From positions 1 to 64,000 of the forward strand of contig NZ_CAMFJF010000014.1 in the NCBI RefSeq assembly GCF_945956895.1: 64,000 bases of DNA, read 5' to 3'. The notes below the pieces were generated by a model that saw only the letters and a program-made list of their open reading frames with translations, ran no database searches and was not told where the DNA came from. This stretch comes from an uncultured Allobosea sp. (GTDB lineage: Bacteria > Pseudomonadota > Alphaproteobacteria > Rhizobiales > Beijerinckiaceae). Made by a program: the position numbers and the translations under genes. Position 1 is the stretch's first letter; each line of letters starts with the position of its first letter. This document shows, in pieces, positions 50,829 to 59,753 of this stretch.

Positions 50829-51314
50829 ATGAAGATGACTTCGTTGCTCGCATTCACCGTGCTTTGCCTGCCGGCAGCGGCTCATGCGCAAGCGCCTCAA
50901 GTGGAAAAGAACGTCTCGATGGCGATGGCGCAGGCCATCATCGTCGGTGCCGTCGAGGAATGCGCCAAGACCTCGTTCCGGGTCTCCGTGGTCGTCGTCG
51001 ACAAGGCGGGGCAACCCGCTGCGGCGCTGCGCGGCGACGGCACCGCGCCGCACACCATCGAATTCGCCCGCATGAAGGCCTACACGGCCCGGACCCGCAA
51101 CCAGACCTCGCTGGAGTTCGCCGCGTCGACCGCCAGCGGCGACGCTGCTGCGCTGCGCCAGATTCCGGGCGTCATCGCGATTGGCGGTGGCGTGCCGATC
51201 AAGGTCGGCACCGAGACGATCGGCGCCGTCGGGGTCTCCGGCGCGCCTGGTGGCGACAAGGACGAAATCTGCGCCAAGGCGGGGATCGCCAGGGTCACGG
51301 CGGCGCTCAACTGA
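50829..51314 (+). CDS. Exported GlcG/HbpS family heme-binding-like protein
   Basis: A 161-residue protein with a signal peptide (AAAHAQ). The body matches GlcG/HbpS: SVVVVDKAGQPAAALRGDGTAPHTIEFARMKAYTA, then PGVIAIGGGVPIKVGTETIGAVGVSGAPGGDKDEICAKAG. HbpS of Streptomyces binds heme and signals to a sensor kinase; many homologues have no known role. It lies 72 bases after the SBP gene, and the two-component genes are close, which makes a sensory role conceivable but unproven. Confidence 0.85.
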   Translation: MKMTSLLAFTVLCLPAAAHAQAPQVEKNVSMAMAQAIIVGAVEECAKTSFRVSVVVVDKAGQPAAALRGDGTAPHTIEFARMKAYTARTRNQTSLEFAASTASGDAAALRQIPGVIAIGGGVPIKVGTETIGAVGVSGAPGGDKDEICAKAGIARVTAALN

Positions 51315-51413
51315 TCCGGATTCCCGCCACGGCCGACCGATGCTGCCGCGCGGCGAGCAAGCGGCCGGCCCTTTCGACGTCAGCGCCCACAACCGACAAG
51401 AAGGACAGCGACC

Positions 51414-51692
51414 ATGGTCTCCTCATCGAACGCGCGCAACTCCCTCGGCCGTTCCGGAAAGGCCTGCGGCATCGCGGCATGCCTGCTCGGTCTCCTGTCG
51501 GCGCCGGGCCTCTCCTTCGCACAGGGCGCCCAGGACGTCTGCCCCAGGGGATATTCGATCTTCCAGACGGTCTGCTTGAACGAAGCGACGGGCGATGTGG
51601 TCAATCAATCCCGCAGGAGCGAGGCCGGAGGAATTCCATCGCCGGTGTCCAATCCTGACAAGGCGCCAGCTCCGGCCAAATCAGGCGGCTGA
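51414..51692 (+). CDS. Small exported protein, unknown function
   Basis: A 92-residue protein with a signal sequence (about residues 18-37, ending LSFAQG). The mature part has DVCPRGYSIFQTVCLNEATGDVV, whose two cysteines probably form a disulfide, and a Ser/Pro/Lys-rich disordered tail. No family recognised. It has the same orientation as the HbpS-like gene and follows it by 99 bases. Confidence 0.6.
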   Translation: MVSSSNARNSLGRSGKACGIAACLLGLLSAPGLSFAQGAQDVCPRGYSIFQTVCLNEATGDVVNQSRRSEAGGIPSPVSNPDKAPAPAKSGG

Positions 51693-51728
51693 GCATCGGT
51701 CTGGCACAGCAGGTTCAGGAGGTGTGTC

Positions 51729-52028
51729 ATGTCAGGCCGACGGCTTCTCGGCGTGGTCTTTGTCTCGCTGATGTCGGGCCTGTCCGGCTCGGTCCCGGCT
51801 CTTGCTGGTAGCACGGCGGCAAAGGCCTGCGCCTCGCATGATCTCGTCGTCTTCAACCTGATCGAAAGGCATGGGGAGGATCAGGGGCTTCCGGCAGAAA
51901 TCGTCGCCGATGCCGCGATGAAGCTCCTCGATGCGCGGGTCGCGTGTCGCGACGGGCGGGAGGCAGAGGCGATTGCAATCTACGCCGGTCTCAGCGCGAG
52001 GCTGGCTGCCGCCGCCGGCCGCCGTTGA
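51729..52028 (+). CDS. Small exported helical protein, unknown function
   Basis: A 99-residue protein with a signal peptide (LLGVVFVSLMSGLSGSVPALAGS). The mature part is helical with two cysteines (KACASHDL and RVACRDGREAEAIAIYAGL) that may be linked. GGAGG precedes the start. It lies 36 bases after the previous small exported gene. Function unknown. Confidence 0.6.
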   Translation: MSGRRLLGVVFVSLMSGLSGSVPALAGSTAAKACASHDLVVFNLIERHGEDQGLPAEIVADAAMKLLDARVACRDGREAEAIAIYAGLSARLAAAAGRR

Positions 52029-52058
52029 GCTTCCTCTTTCTCACACAAGGAGGCTACG

Positions 52059-52463
52059 ATGACAGCGGCTGAACTGGCGGCCACTGCATTTGCGCTGTGC
52101 AATGCCGTTCGCGCTCTCGCCTATCTGCCGCAGATCCTGCGCATCATCCAGGATCCGGACGGAGCGCGGGCGATTTCATGTGCGACCTGGAGCCTGTTCG
52201 CGATCTCGCACCTGACCACTGTCGCGTACGCGCTCCTGGCCGCTCACGATTGGACGATGGCGGCGGTCTTTGGAGTCAATGCTCTCGCCTGCGCCACGAT
52301 CATCGGCCTGACCTTGTACAAGCGGAGGCGGGAGCAAAGGCGGTCAGGCGTCGAGATCGTTATCGGCGAAGCGGCTGGGCGCTCTTCAACAAGCAGGAAG
52401 GGCTCGCAGGATGGAAGGCTCGGGCAGCTCGCTCAGCCACGCCCTGCGGCTACGCGATTCTGA
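52059..52463 (+). CDS. PQ-loop (SWEET-like) membrane protein
   Basis: A 134-residue protein with three membrane segments. The PQ-loop is visible in AYLPQILRIIQDPDGARAISCATWSLFAISHLTT; such half-transporters dimerise, and bacterial SemiSWEET relatives move sugars. The C-terminal 40 residues are basic and disordered. AGGAGG precedes the start. The stop overlaps the convergent quinone reductase gene by 14 bases. Confidence 0.75.
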   Translation: MTAAELAATAFALCNAVRALAYLPQILRIIQDPDGARAISCATWSLFAISHLTTVAYALLAAHDWTMAAVFGVNALACATIIGLTLYKRRREQRRSGVEIVIGEAAGRSSTSRKGSQDGRLGQLAQPRPAATRF

Positions 52464-53418
52464 CGATGACGTTGCCAATCGTTCCGCGCTCGACCGCTTC
52501 ATGTGCGGCAGCGGTTTCGCTGATCGGAAATGTCGGTCCGATACGGGCAACGGCCTCACCTTGAGCAAGAGCGCGCGTGACGCCCGCCACTGCACGTTCT
52601 CGCTGCTGCGCGTCCAGTTGATAGATCAGGAAGAAGTTCAACTGGATCGAATTGGCGAGGAAGGCGAAGGCAGGAATCGTCGCCTCCACTCCCGTGCCGT
52701 AAACGATGACCTTTCCCTTCGGTCGGAGCACTGCGGGAATCAAGCTGGCGTTGGCAGTAAGGTCCATCTCGGTGATGGCGTCGACGCCGCGTCTCCCCGT
52801 GATTTCGGCAATACGATCGCCCACATTTTCGCGCTTGTAGTCGATGCAATGGTCGGCGCCGGCTTCGCGCGCTGCCACCGCCTTGTCCGGTGACGAGATC
52901 GTGCTGATCACGGTTGCGCCACGAGCCTTGGCGAATTGAATGGCGAACTGGCTCACCGAACCCGCACCGCCCGATACGAGCAAGGTTGTGCCTTGCCCGA
53001 CCCCGGCCAGCTCGACGGCATGGTAGGCGGTCAGGGCAGGGATGCCGAGAGCGGCTCCCTCCTCGAAGCTGAGTGCATCTGGCAGGGGAACGGCCTGCGC
53101 GGCCGGCAGCGTAATGAACTCTGCGGCTGTTCCAAACGGACGCTGCCACTGCCCGTTCCAGATCCAGACCCGCTCGCCAAGGCGTGACTTCGCAACGCCA
53201 GGGCCGACAGCCTCGATTTCGCCAGCGCCGTCGCTATGTGGGATGACCAGCGGGAACGGCGACTTTCGGTGTCCGCGACTTTTGACGTCGGATGGGTTGA
53301 CCCCCGACGCGTGCAAGCGCACGCGAACCTCCCCGACTCCTGGGCTTGGAGTTTCAATGTCTCCGATGCGCAGCACATCGCGCGCTGGCCCGTTGGCTTC
53401 ATAGAATACTGCACGCAT
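52450..53418 (-). CDS. Zinc-free quinone oxidoreductase (MDR superfamily)
   Basis: A 322-residue NADPH:quinone reductase-type medium-chain dehydrogenase. It starts MRAVFYEANGPARDVLRIGDIETP; the nucleotide site is LLVSGGAGSVSQFAIQFAKARGATVISTIS, followed by GADHCIDYKRENV. The zinc ligands of alcohol dehydrogenases are absent, as in QOR. The substrate is not predictable. It lies between the PQ-loop gene and the CadC-like regulator, and is alone on its strand in this interval. Confidence 0.88.
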   Translation of the reverse strand: MRAVFYEANGPARDVLRIGDIETPSPGVGEVRVRLHASGVNPSDVKSRGHRKSPFPLVIPHSDGAGEIEAVGPGVAKSRLGERVWIWNGQWQRPFGTAAEFITLPAAQAVPLPDALSFEEGAALGIPALTAYHAVELAGVGQGTTLLVSGGAGSVSQFAIQFAKARGATVISTISSPDKAVAAREAGADHCIDYKRENVGDRIAEITGRRGVDAITEMDLTANASLIPAVLRPKGKVIVYGTGVEATIPAFAFLANSIQLNFFLIYQLDAQQRERAVAGVTRALAQGEAVARIGPTFPISETAAAHEAVERGTIGNVIVRIA

Positions 53419-53538
53419 CGATCAGCATCCCTCGGCAATGTGAGAGCCTGAAAGAAGGATCGCTCTGGGCGGCTCGGCCAAGCGCTGGCGACAACCGGAC
53501 GGACCACGACGACAACGAGGCTCGTGGTGCCGCGCCGG

Positions 53539-54522
53539 CTACCACAGAGCAGCTTTTTGCTCGGCCTCGACCAGTACCCATGCCGGGTCGAGGGCGGCAC
53601 GCACGATCACTCCCGTATCGAAGACCTCATTGAATTCAAGCCGCCTGTCAGCTGTCATCACGACCTCGCGCTCGCTGTTCGGGCCACTGTAGCGAAAGGA
53701 ATCGCCGAGGACGCGGGCCTTGAAATGGGTCGCGCCAGCCGGCTTGACGACGAGGCTCAGGGCCCGAGGAGGTCCCCGAACCGTGAAGCCCGTCAGAATG
53801 CCGGAGGGTTCTGCTCCGGTGATGACCAGCATGAATTGACGGTTCGAATTAACGAATCCGGTGCTGCTGACCCAGATGCCGACGAAGCGGCGGTACTCGG
53901 GGAGAACATCGCGCCCGATCCGGTTGATCTGGAACACCGGAAGCGGCAGCTCCTTCTTTGCGGCAATTGCCGCAATCCGCCGCGCGTCGTCTTCCGTGAA
54001 AAGAGCGTTGGCTGACGATGGCAACGACAGGCGGGCTGCAAGATATCCTGCCGCAACCAGGCAGCAGATGACGATGGCCGCCGTCACCAGAGCCGCCCGT
54101 TTGCGCTGTACAGGCGGCCATACAGCGAGGCGGCGGCCAACTGACCCGACAAACGGAATTCGAGATCGCTCGGATGGCGTCTGCGAGCCGTTCTCATGGA
54201 CCGTGCGGGGTTGGCCGGCGTTCAGCAGGTATCCGCGACGGGGTACGGTTTCGATCAGGCGATGATCGGTGTCGCCCAGCTTGTCTCGCAGCTCGCGAAT
54301 GCACTGAACGAGCGAGTCGTCCGTGACGGCGACATTGGGCCATACGACGTCGAACAGTTCCCGCTTCGACACCAGTCGTCCAGCATTCGTGACCAAGTGA
54401 CGGAGAACCTCGAACGCCTTGGGTCGTAGCGCAATCTCTCGATCGCCCGCTCTCAGGCGTCCGCGCATCAGATCGAGCGCAAACCGGTCGAACTGCAGAA
54501 GTTTCGGAAGCACCGGGTCCAT
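53539..54522 (-). CDS. CadC-like membrane-anchored winged-helix regulator
   Basis: A 327-residue protein with an OmpR-type winged helix at residues 7-103 (LRPKAFEVLRHLVTNAGRLVSKRELFDVVWP...SLVQCIRELRDKLGD...IETVPRRGYLL). A basic linker and one membrane helix (about 143-163) follow, then a periplasmic domain of some 160 residues (DARRIAAIAAKKELPLPVFQINRIG...). This is the CadC/ToxR architecture, in which DNA binding is coupled directly to a periplasmic signal. The periplasmic domain is unfamiliar. Targets may include the nearby genes. Confidence 0.85.
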   Translation of the reverse strand: MDPVLPKLLQFDRFALDLMRGRLRAGDREIALRPKAFEVLRHLVTNAGRLVSKRELFDVVWPNVAVTDDSLVQCIRELRDKLGDTDHRLIETVPRRGYLLNAGQPRTVHENGSQTPSERSRIPFVGSVGRRLAVWPPVQRKRAALVTAAIVICCLVAAGYLAARLSLPSSANALFTEDDARRIAAIAAKKELPLPVFQINRIGRDVLPEYRRFVGIWVSSTGFVNSNRQFMLVITGAEPSGILTGFTVRGPPRALSLVVKPAGATHFKARVLGDSFRYSGPNSEREVVMTADRRLEFNEVFDTGVIVRAALDPAWVLVEAEQKAALW

Positions 54523-55135
54523 GGTGCTTGGCCCTCACCGTAGCTCGCCCGATGAACTGCGTCCGCTGACTATAGGCGAAATATCGGCATTCCGTCACCC
54601 ATTGATCGTGACCAAAGGGAATGCTCTTCGCTATGGCTGACCCCGGAGACTGCCGGCGGGGATCAATCCGACGCAGTCAGGGCCCATCCTTGACATCAGC
54701 CCATATTCGAAGGGGGCATCTCATGGGACGAGCTTCAGTGTTTGCGATCTGCTCCGGCATCAATCTGGAGCGGGTTTGTGGAGAGCGCACAATCGATGAC
54801 GCGTCAGGCACGGGCCTGCCTTGCCTAGGACAAGGAACTCGTACGCATGCTTGAGTGGAGCGAATTATTCGGCCTCCACACTGCATATCTCCGTCAAGGC
54901 ATTCGCGTTGAGGCATTCAAATTGCGAGAACGATGTGCTCGCGATATCGGCAGGGCATCTCTTAATCGTTATGTCATGCACGCGAAGCTTCTCTATGATG
55001 ATGAGGTTGATGAATTTGATATTTTCAGCGGATTATAAACGTCAGTAGATTGATTTGTTCGTATAATTTCTGAGTATAGAGTCGTTTATTGATATTTTAC
55101 TTCGCAGTCGACCGCGTTTTCGACAGGTGGATGCG
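54523..55135. other. 613-base AT-richer gap
   Basis: No convincing gene fills this interval; the candidate at 54847 is listed apart. From about 54930 to 55135 the base composition drops strongly (TTGATATTTTAC and similar stretches), unlike the surroundings. It probably contains the promoter of the DUF6647 gene and may mark acquired DNA. Confidence 0.5.
54847..55038 (+). CDS. Candidate small protein, uncertain
   Basis: A 63-residue frame, MLEWSELFGLHTAYLRQG through to DDEVDEFDIFSGL, of balanced, protein-like composition with an acidic C-terminus. Only a weak AAGGA lies ten bases before the ATG. A longer overlapping frame exists but is less protein-like. It may be a gene, a remnant or chance; no family was recognised. 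Confidence 0.3.
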   Translation: MLEWSELFGLHTAYLRQGIRVEAFKLRERCARDIGRASLNRYVMHAKLLYDDEVDEFDIFSGL

Positions 55136-55717
55136 ATGAGGATCATTAAACGGTGCCTGATATTTGGCGCAGTGCTACTCGCGCCTATGACCTTTGAAGC
55201 CCGGGCGCGTGACGAGACAGTAGAGCGCCTGCGTCTCGGCTCCGGCTTCGAAATCGTCATTGGGGAGAGGCAACCTGATCCGGGAGGAGGGTTACTGGAG
55301 GCCCTGGCGATATGGGTCGGTGCGAAATTGGGGCAGCCGGTACCCTCCTTTTTGCCAGAGCTCGTATTCAAGCCGGTTGGCCAAGTCGCCGCCCTGCGGC
55401 TCAAGCAATACGCGTCCGAAGTCATGCAGCAACACGGTCGGCCAGATATCCTGTCAATCTACGATTCTCGCGAGAAGGTTATCTACCTGGGGGACACATG
55501 GACTGGCGCAACGGCAGCCGATTTGTCGGTTCTCGTGCACGAATTGGTTCATCATTTTCAGGAGACGCATCAATCTAAATTTGAGTGCGATGCCGCACGC
55601 GAGGCCAAGGCTTTCGAGTTGCAGGAAAAGTGGCTGAGAATATTCGGGGAATCACTTGAGGAGGATTTTCAGATCGATCCATTCACGCTCCTGGTAAGGA
55701 CATCCTGCGGAATGTAA
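55136..55717 (+). CDS. DUF6647 family protein, putative exported zinc metallopeptidase
   Basis: A 193-residue protein with a signal peptide (CLIFGAVLLAPMTFEARA). The HExxH motif HELVH at 135-139 is followed after about 20 residues by FECDAAREAKAFELQEKWL, where a Glu could be the third zinc ligand, as in gluzincin-like families. No activity is shown for the family. Start: AGGTGG lies eight bases before the ATG at 55136. Base composition is noticeably lower in G+C than the neighbours, suggesting transfer. Confidence 0.75.
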   Translation: MRIIKRCLIFGAVLLAPMTFEARARDETVERLRLGSGFEIVIGERQPDPGGGLLEALAIWVGAKLGQPVPSFLPELVFKPVGQVAALRLKQYASEVMQQHGRPDILSIYDSREKVIYLGDTWTGATAADLSVLVHELVHHFQETHQSKFECDAAREAKAFELQEKWLRIFGESLEEDFQIDPFTLLVRTSCGM

Positions 55718-55962
55718 GAATTTTCGGCTCGTTAAAAACTCTCCGAGACAACGCCTGTCTCGTTCTCTCTTCATGAGGCCTGCGCCGAGATTCTTCTGCA
55801 CTGGGGTGCCTGGAAAGCGTTTTATCAGGGCGCGGCTTACGAGGTGCTCAAAAGCTTAAGGGGTGCCAGCAGCACGGCGCGCTGGCCAGCGTGGAAGGGC
55901 TTGAATAACGCCCCATCTCCCGGGCGCGATGGTTGGCCAAGCGCTTGTCAGCGGAGGAGCCG

Positions 55963-57066
55963 ATGAAGATCACCCAGGTCGAAGCGATCCCTTTGCGTAT
56001 TCCGTTCACGGTTGGAGGCAGGTCGGCCGCCGGTGCCTGGGGCAAAGGAGGTTTGCAGGCGGCCGACTCGCTGCTGGTGCGGGTTTCCACGGATGACGGT
56101 CTGGTAGGATGGGGAGAATCGTTCGGCTTTACAGCAATTCCGGCTGTCAGAGCTGCGCTCGATTCAATGATCGCGCCGGCCTGCATCGGCATGGAGGCGG
56201 GCCGGATCGAAGCGATTTCGGAAGATCTCCAACGGCGCTTCCACATTTTCGGGCGTAGCGGCGCTATCATGTTCGGCCTGTCGGCGCTCGACATTGCGCT
56301 CTGGGACATTGCCGGCAAAGCTGCGGGCGTGCCCGTTCATGCGATGCTGGGCGGGGCCCGGCGCATCCGCCTGCCTGCCTATGCCAGTCTGATCCGTTAT
56401 GCGGATACCGAGGCGGTCACGACCAATGTCCGCCGTGCGCTGGGCGACGGGTACCGATCGCTCAAACTGCACGAAATCGATTTGACGGTGATTGCGGCAG
56501 CGCGGGAGGCCGCTGGCCCCGACACCGAAATCACTCTTGACGTAAACTGCCCCTGGTCGCTGCGAGAGGCGATTGACATGGCAGGGAAGCTGGAACCGAT
56601 GCGGCTGCGCTGGCTTGAGGAACCTGTTTGGCCGCCGGAGAATTTCGATGGGCTCGCGGCCTTGCGCAACGTGTCAGCAATCCCTCTCGCTGCCGGAGAG
56701 AACGCGTCCTCGCTGATCGAATTCCAGCATATGTTCACTTGCGGAGCGGTCGACTTCGTGCAGCCCAGCCCCGCCAAGATGGGCGGCATCACCGCCTTGC
56801 GAAAGGTCATGGCGCTGGCCGAGGCCAACAACGTCGCCGTGATGGTTCATACCTTTTATGACGGCCCCGGCCTTCTCGCGAGTATTCACGCCACGGCCGC
56901 TCTCGGCGATGACGAGGCAATGATCGAGTGGCGATATTTCGACATGGAAGCCGATCTTTATGGCGGGGCCTTGCGTCCGCGCGACGGCCATATCGACGTG
57001 CCGCTCGGGCCAGGACTCGGCCTGGAGCCCGATCCGGCTGTCATCGCGCGATATCGTGTCGACTGA
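55963..57066 (+). CDS. Mandelate racemase/muconate lactonizing enzyme family protein
   Basis: A 367-residue enolase-superfamily enzyme. The capping domain is at 1-130; the barrel holds metal ligands Asp193 (LDVNCPW), Glu219 (WLEEP) and Glu245 (AAGEN). The base positions are Lys168-x-His170 (SLKLHEI), where the family usually has K-x-K, and His296 (VMVHTF). It abstracts a proton alpha to a carboxylate; the substrate is unknown. The ATG at 55963 has GGAGG upstream; the frame extends ten codons further without a ribosome site. Confidence 0.88.
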   Translation: MKITQVEAIPLRIPFTVGGRSAAGAWGKGGLQAADSLLVRVSTDDGLVGWGESFGFTAIPAVRAALDSMIAPACIGMEAGRIEAISEDLQRRFHIFGRSGAIMFGLSALDIALWDIAGKAAGVPVHAMLGGARRIRLPAYASLIRYADTEAVTTNVRRALGDGYRSLKLHEIDLTVIAAAREAAGPDTEITLDVNCPWSLREAIDMAGKLEPMRLRWLEEPVWPPENFDGLAALRNVSAIPLAAGENASSLIEFQHMFTCGAVDFVQPSPAKMGGITALRKVMALAEANNVAVMVHTFYDGPGLLASIHATAALGDDEAMIEWRYFDMEADLYGGALRPRDGHIDVPLGPGLGLEPDPAVIARYRVD

Positions 57067-57294
57067 CGAAGCCACCCGGAGCCGCCGGACGTCAACTACA
57101 GGCCAAACCTTGGCTCTCGGATGGTGCGCCTTGAACGGCTGGCTCGGATCGAAAGCAGCGTCGATCTATCCGTTGCACATAACCGAACAATCGAAGCATC
57201 GGCCGGCCGCCGAACCTGACCAAAGGTTGAAGAGACGGCGCGTTGTTGTCTTCCAGGCGCTGAACGTGAAGCCGGAACTGTCGGCTACCCCGCA

Positions 57295-57328
57295 AAGCAA
57301 CGCCTCCTGACACGAGTCAGGAGGCGCC
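57295..57328 (-). terminator. Hairpin terminator of the chemoreceptor gene
   Basis: CGCCTCCTGAC at 57301-57311 and GTCAGGAGGCG at 57316-57326 form a perfect 11-pair stem with an ACGA loop. On the minus strand it is followed by TTGCTTTG, only a weak T-tract. It lies 30 bases past the chemoreceptor stop. Confidence 0.65.
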
Positions 57329-57356
57329 TTGGGAACAGGTTTCGATGGGGAGGGGC

Positions 57357-59429
57357 TTAGAACTCTTCCCAGCCCGCATTGTCGTTGCGCGCATTGACTG
57401 CGCGCTTCACAGGCGCGGGTTTGACCCCCGTGGGCTTGGCTTCCGCCGCCGGGCGTCGCGTTTGGTGGAATGCGGCTTCGGCGAGTTGGCGCAGGCGCTC
57501 CGGCTCCGACCCGGCGGTGACGGGCAGGCGCGTCGTGGCGGCCTGGCCCTGATTGGTCTTGAAGGCCGCGACCAGCGCATTGAGCTGCTCGATCCGGCCC
57601 GAGAGCGAGTTGGCCGAGGCCGCGCTCTGCTCGGACAGGGCCGCGTTCTGCTGCGTCATCTCGTCGAGATGCGCGACGGCCTGGCTCATTTCGTCGATGC
57701 CGTTGGCCTGCTCGCCGGACGCTGCCGAGATGTCGGCGATGGTCGAAGCCACCTTCTGCGAGGCCGCGAGGATTTGCGTCAGCGCTTCACCGGCCCTGCG
57801 CACCAGCTTCACGCCCTCGCCGACCTCGACATTGGACGAGGAGATCAGGGCCGAGATATCCTTGGCCGCCTCGCTCGAGCGCTGCGCCAGCGTGCGCACC
57901 TCGGAGGCCACCACTGCGAAGCCCTTGCCGGCCTCGCCGGCGCGGGCAGCCTCGACCGCGGCGTTGAGCGCGAGCAGGTTCGTCTGGAATGCGATGTCGT
58001 CGATGACGCGGATGATGTCGGAGATCTTCTGCGAGGCCGTCTCGATGCGGGCCATGGCATCGACCGCCTGGCCGGCGATCGTGCCGCCCGAACGTGCGGC
58101 GTTCGCCGCTTCATCGGCTGCGGTTGCTGCCGAGCGGGAGGCCTGGGCCGAGGCCTTGACCGAGGCCGCGAGTTCCTCGGTCGTCGCCGCGGTCTGCTCC
58201 AGCGAGGAAGCCTGTTCCTCGGTGCGCTTCGACAGGTCGTCAGCGCCGATGCTGATCTCTCGGGCGGCAAGGCCTACATCGGCCGAGGTGGTCTGGATCG
58301 TCGCGACCGTCGTCGAAAGCCGGTCGACCGTGTCGTTGATCGCACCCTTGAGATCGGCGAAGCGGCCGCGATAGCCGGTTCCGATCTGGCGGGTCAGGTC
58401 GCCGCCGGCAATCGCCTGGAGGATATCGGCGAACTCGGTCGTGGCGCTGTCGACGACCCGGTTGATCTCGTTGATGCCGGCGACCAGCCGTTGCATCTGC
58501 TCGTCGCCGTCGTCGATCTGGAGCCGTGCCGAGAAATCGCCGGCCGCGGCGGCGGCAACGACTTCGCTGACATCCGAGACGACCGCTTCCATCGACTGCG
58601 CCCGCGCGAGCCGGGCTGCGGCTGCGGCGCGTTCCTGTTCCTCCAACGCGCGGACCCGGGCCGCATTCTCCTGGAAGATCTGCAGGGCTCCGGCCATGTC
58701 GCCGATCTCGTCGCGGCGGCCGACGCTGGGCACCGTGACGTCCTGTTCGCCCTGGGCGAGGCGCTTCATCGCATCGGTCATGCCGCCGAGCGGGCGGAGG
58801 ATGCCGGCGATCACGAAGGCCAGCGCCAGCGCGCCCAGCAGCAGCGCGCCGCCGGCGACGGCGAGCAGCAGAATGCTGGCGGAGCTGGCGGTCGAGCGCG
58901 CTTCCATGCCGTGGTCGCGCGCTTGTGTCAGCTGCAGCGCGGTCAGCTCGCCGAGCTTGGCCGCGATCGGGTCGATCGCCTTGTAGAGTTCGTCGGTGGT
59001 GAACATGCGCAGCGCGCTCTCGTCGCGCTCCTTCAGGATGCCGATCAGCTTGGCAACGGCCGCATCACCCTTCTTCATCAGTGACGCCGCCTGATCCGCG
59101 AGCTGCTTCTCGTCGGCAGCGGTGATGCTGGGCAGATAAGCCTTCCAGCCCTTGTCGATATTCCCCCCCGCGTCCTGGACGTTCTTCAGCGCGTTCGTCC
59201 AGGTGATCTGGTTGCTCTGGGCCTTCCAGGTCGTGTCGACGATGTTGATCGCATACATGTCGCTGACGATGCGCAGTTGCTCCATCGGGGCGACGTTGTT
59301 CTGGACGACCTCGTCGATCCGCTGCGTGACGGAGCGAAGGGCGACGAAGCCGCAAGCGCCGACGGCGAACACGCATAGGGTCAGCGCGGCGAGCGCCCCC
59401 GCCAGCTTGGTCTTGATGCTCAGGGTCAT
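57357..59429 (-). CDS. Methyl-accepting chemotaxis protein
   Basis: A 690-residue receptor. Membrane helix one is at about 8-32, followed by a four-helix-bundle periplasmic sensor (33-190) containing [20 protein letters not shown] helices. Helix two is at 193-217, then two HAMP-like segments ([17 protein letters not shown], and a second around [18 protein letters not shown] and [14 protein letters not shown]). The long coiled-coil signalling domain has the tip [26 protein letters not shown]. The C-terminal tail ends EEF, with no classical CheR pentapeptide. Confidence 0.93.
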   Translation of the reverse strand: MTLSIKTKLAGALAALTLCVFAVGACGFVALRSVTQRIDEVVQNNVAPMEQLRIVSDMYAINIVDTTWKAQSNQITWTNALKNVQDAGGNIDKGWKAYLPSITAADEKQLADQAASLMKKGDAAVAKLIGILKERDESALRMFTTDELYKAIDPIAAKLGELTALQLTQARDHGMEARSTASSASILLLAVAGGALLLGALALAFVIAGILRPLGGMTDAMKRLAQGEQDVTVPSVGRRDEIGDMAGALQIFQENAARVRALEEQERAAAAARLARAQSMEAVVSDVSEVVAAAAAGDFSARLQIDDGDEQMQRLVAGINEINRVVDSATTEFADILQAIAGGDLTRQIGTGYRGRFADLKGAINDTVDRLSTTVATIQTTSADVGLAAREISIGADDLSKRTEEQASSLEQTAATTEELAASVKASAQASRSAATAADEAANAARSGGTIAGQAVDAMARIETASQKISDIIRVIDDIAFQTNLLALNAAVEAARAGEAGKGFAVVASEVRTLAQRSSEAAKDISALISSSNVEVGEGVKLVRRAGEALTQILAASQKVASTIADISAASGEQANGIDEMSQAVAHLDEMTQQNAALSEQSAASANSLSGRIEQLNALVAAFKTNQGQAATTRLPVTAGSEPERLRQLAEAAFHQTRRPAAEAKPTGVKPAPVKRAVNARNDNAGWEEF

Positions 59430-59753
59430 GATGAACCTTCTGGAGAAGAGGCCGTGGTGATGAGGAGGCGATGACGTAAAAGATGAGGGATCTGCCTATT
59501 TTTGAGGCGATCCGCGGGCTCGTCCGGCTTGGTTCATGACGGAGGGACTGTATTTGGGCTGCGATTTCTCCCGAAATTTTCAGAGAATGCTTAAGGCCGC
59601 TCTAACGGAACGGTGCAGTAATTTGCTCTCATAGGGTGTATAATTTCAAAATATTGAATAAATTCTTCCTAAGGTTGTATTTTGTGTCGGACTTGCAGCC
59701 TCTCCACGCGGCTTTCCGTGGCTGATTCTAGCCTCAGTCGAGGGGAGGCGCCG
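59430..59753. other. 323-base gap upstream of the chemoreceptor
   Basis: AT-rich in the middle (59600-59690, with TATAATTTCAAAATATTG), in contrast to both flanks. No gene or repeat recognised. It probably carries the chemoreceptor promoter on the minus strand. Confidence 0.5.

Noticed and set aside
57345-59084. 579-codon open frame on the plus strand
   Set aside because: It is antisense to the chemoreceptor gene, whose domains are intact; high G+C leaves long antisense frames. Composition (Arg, Gly, Asp, Leu) is not protein-like.
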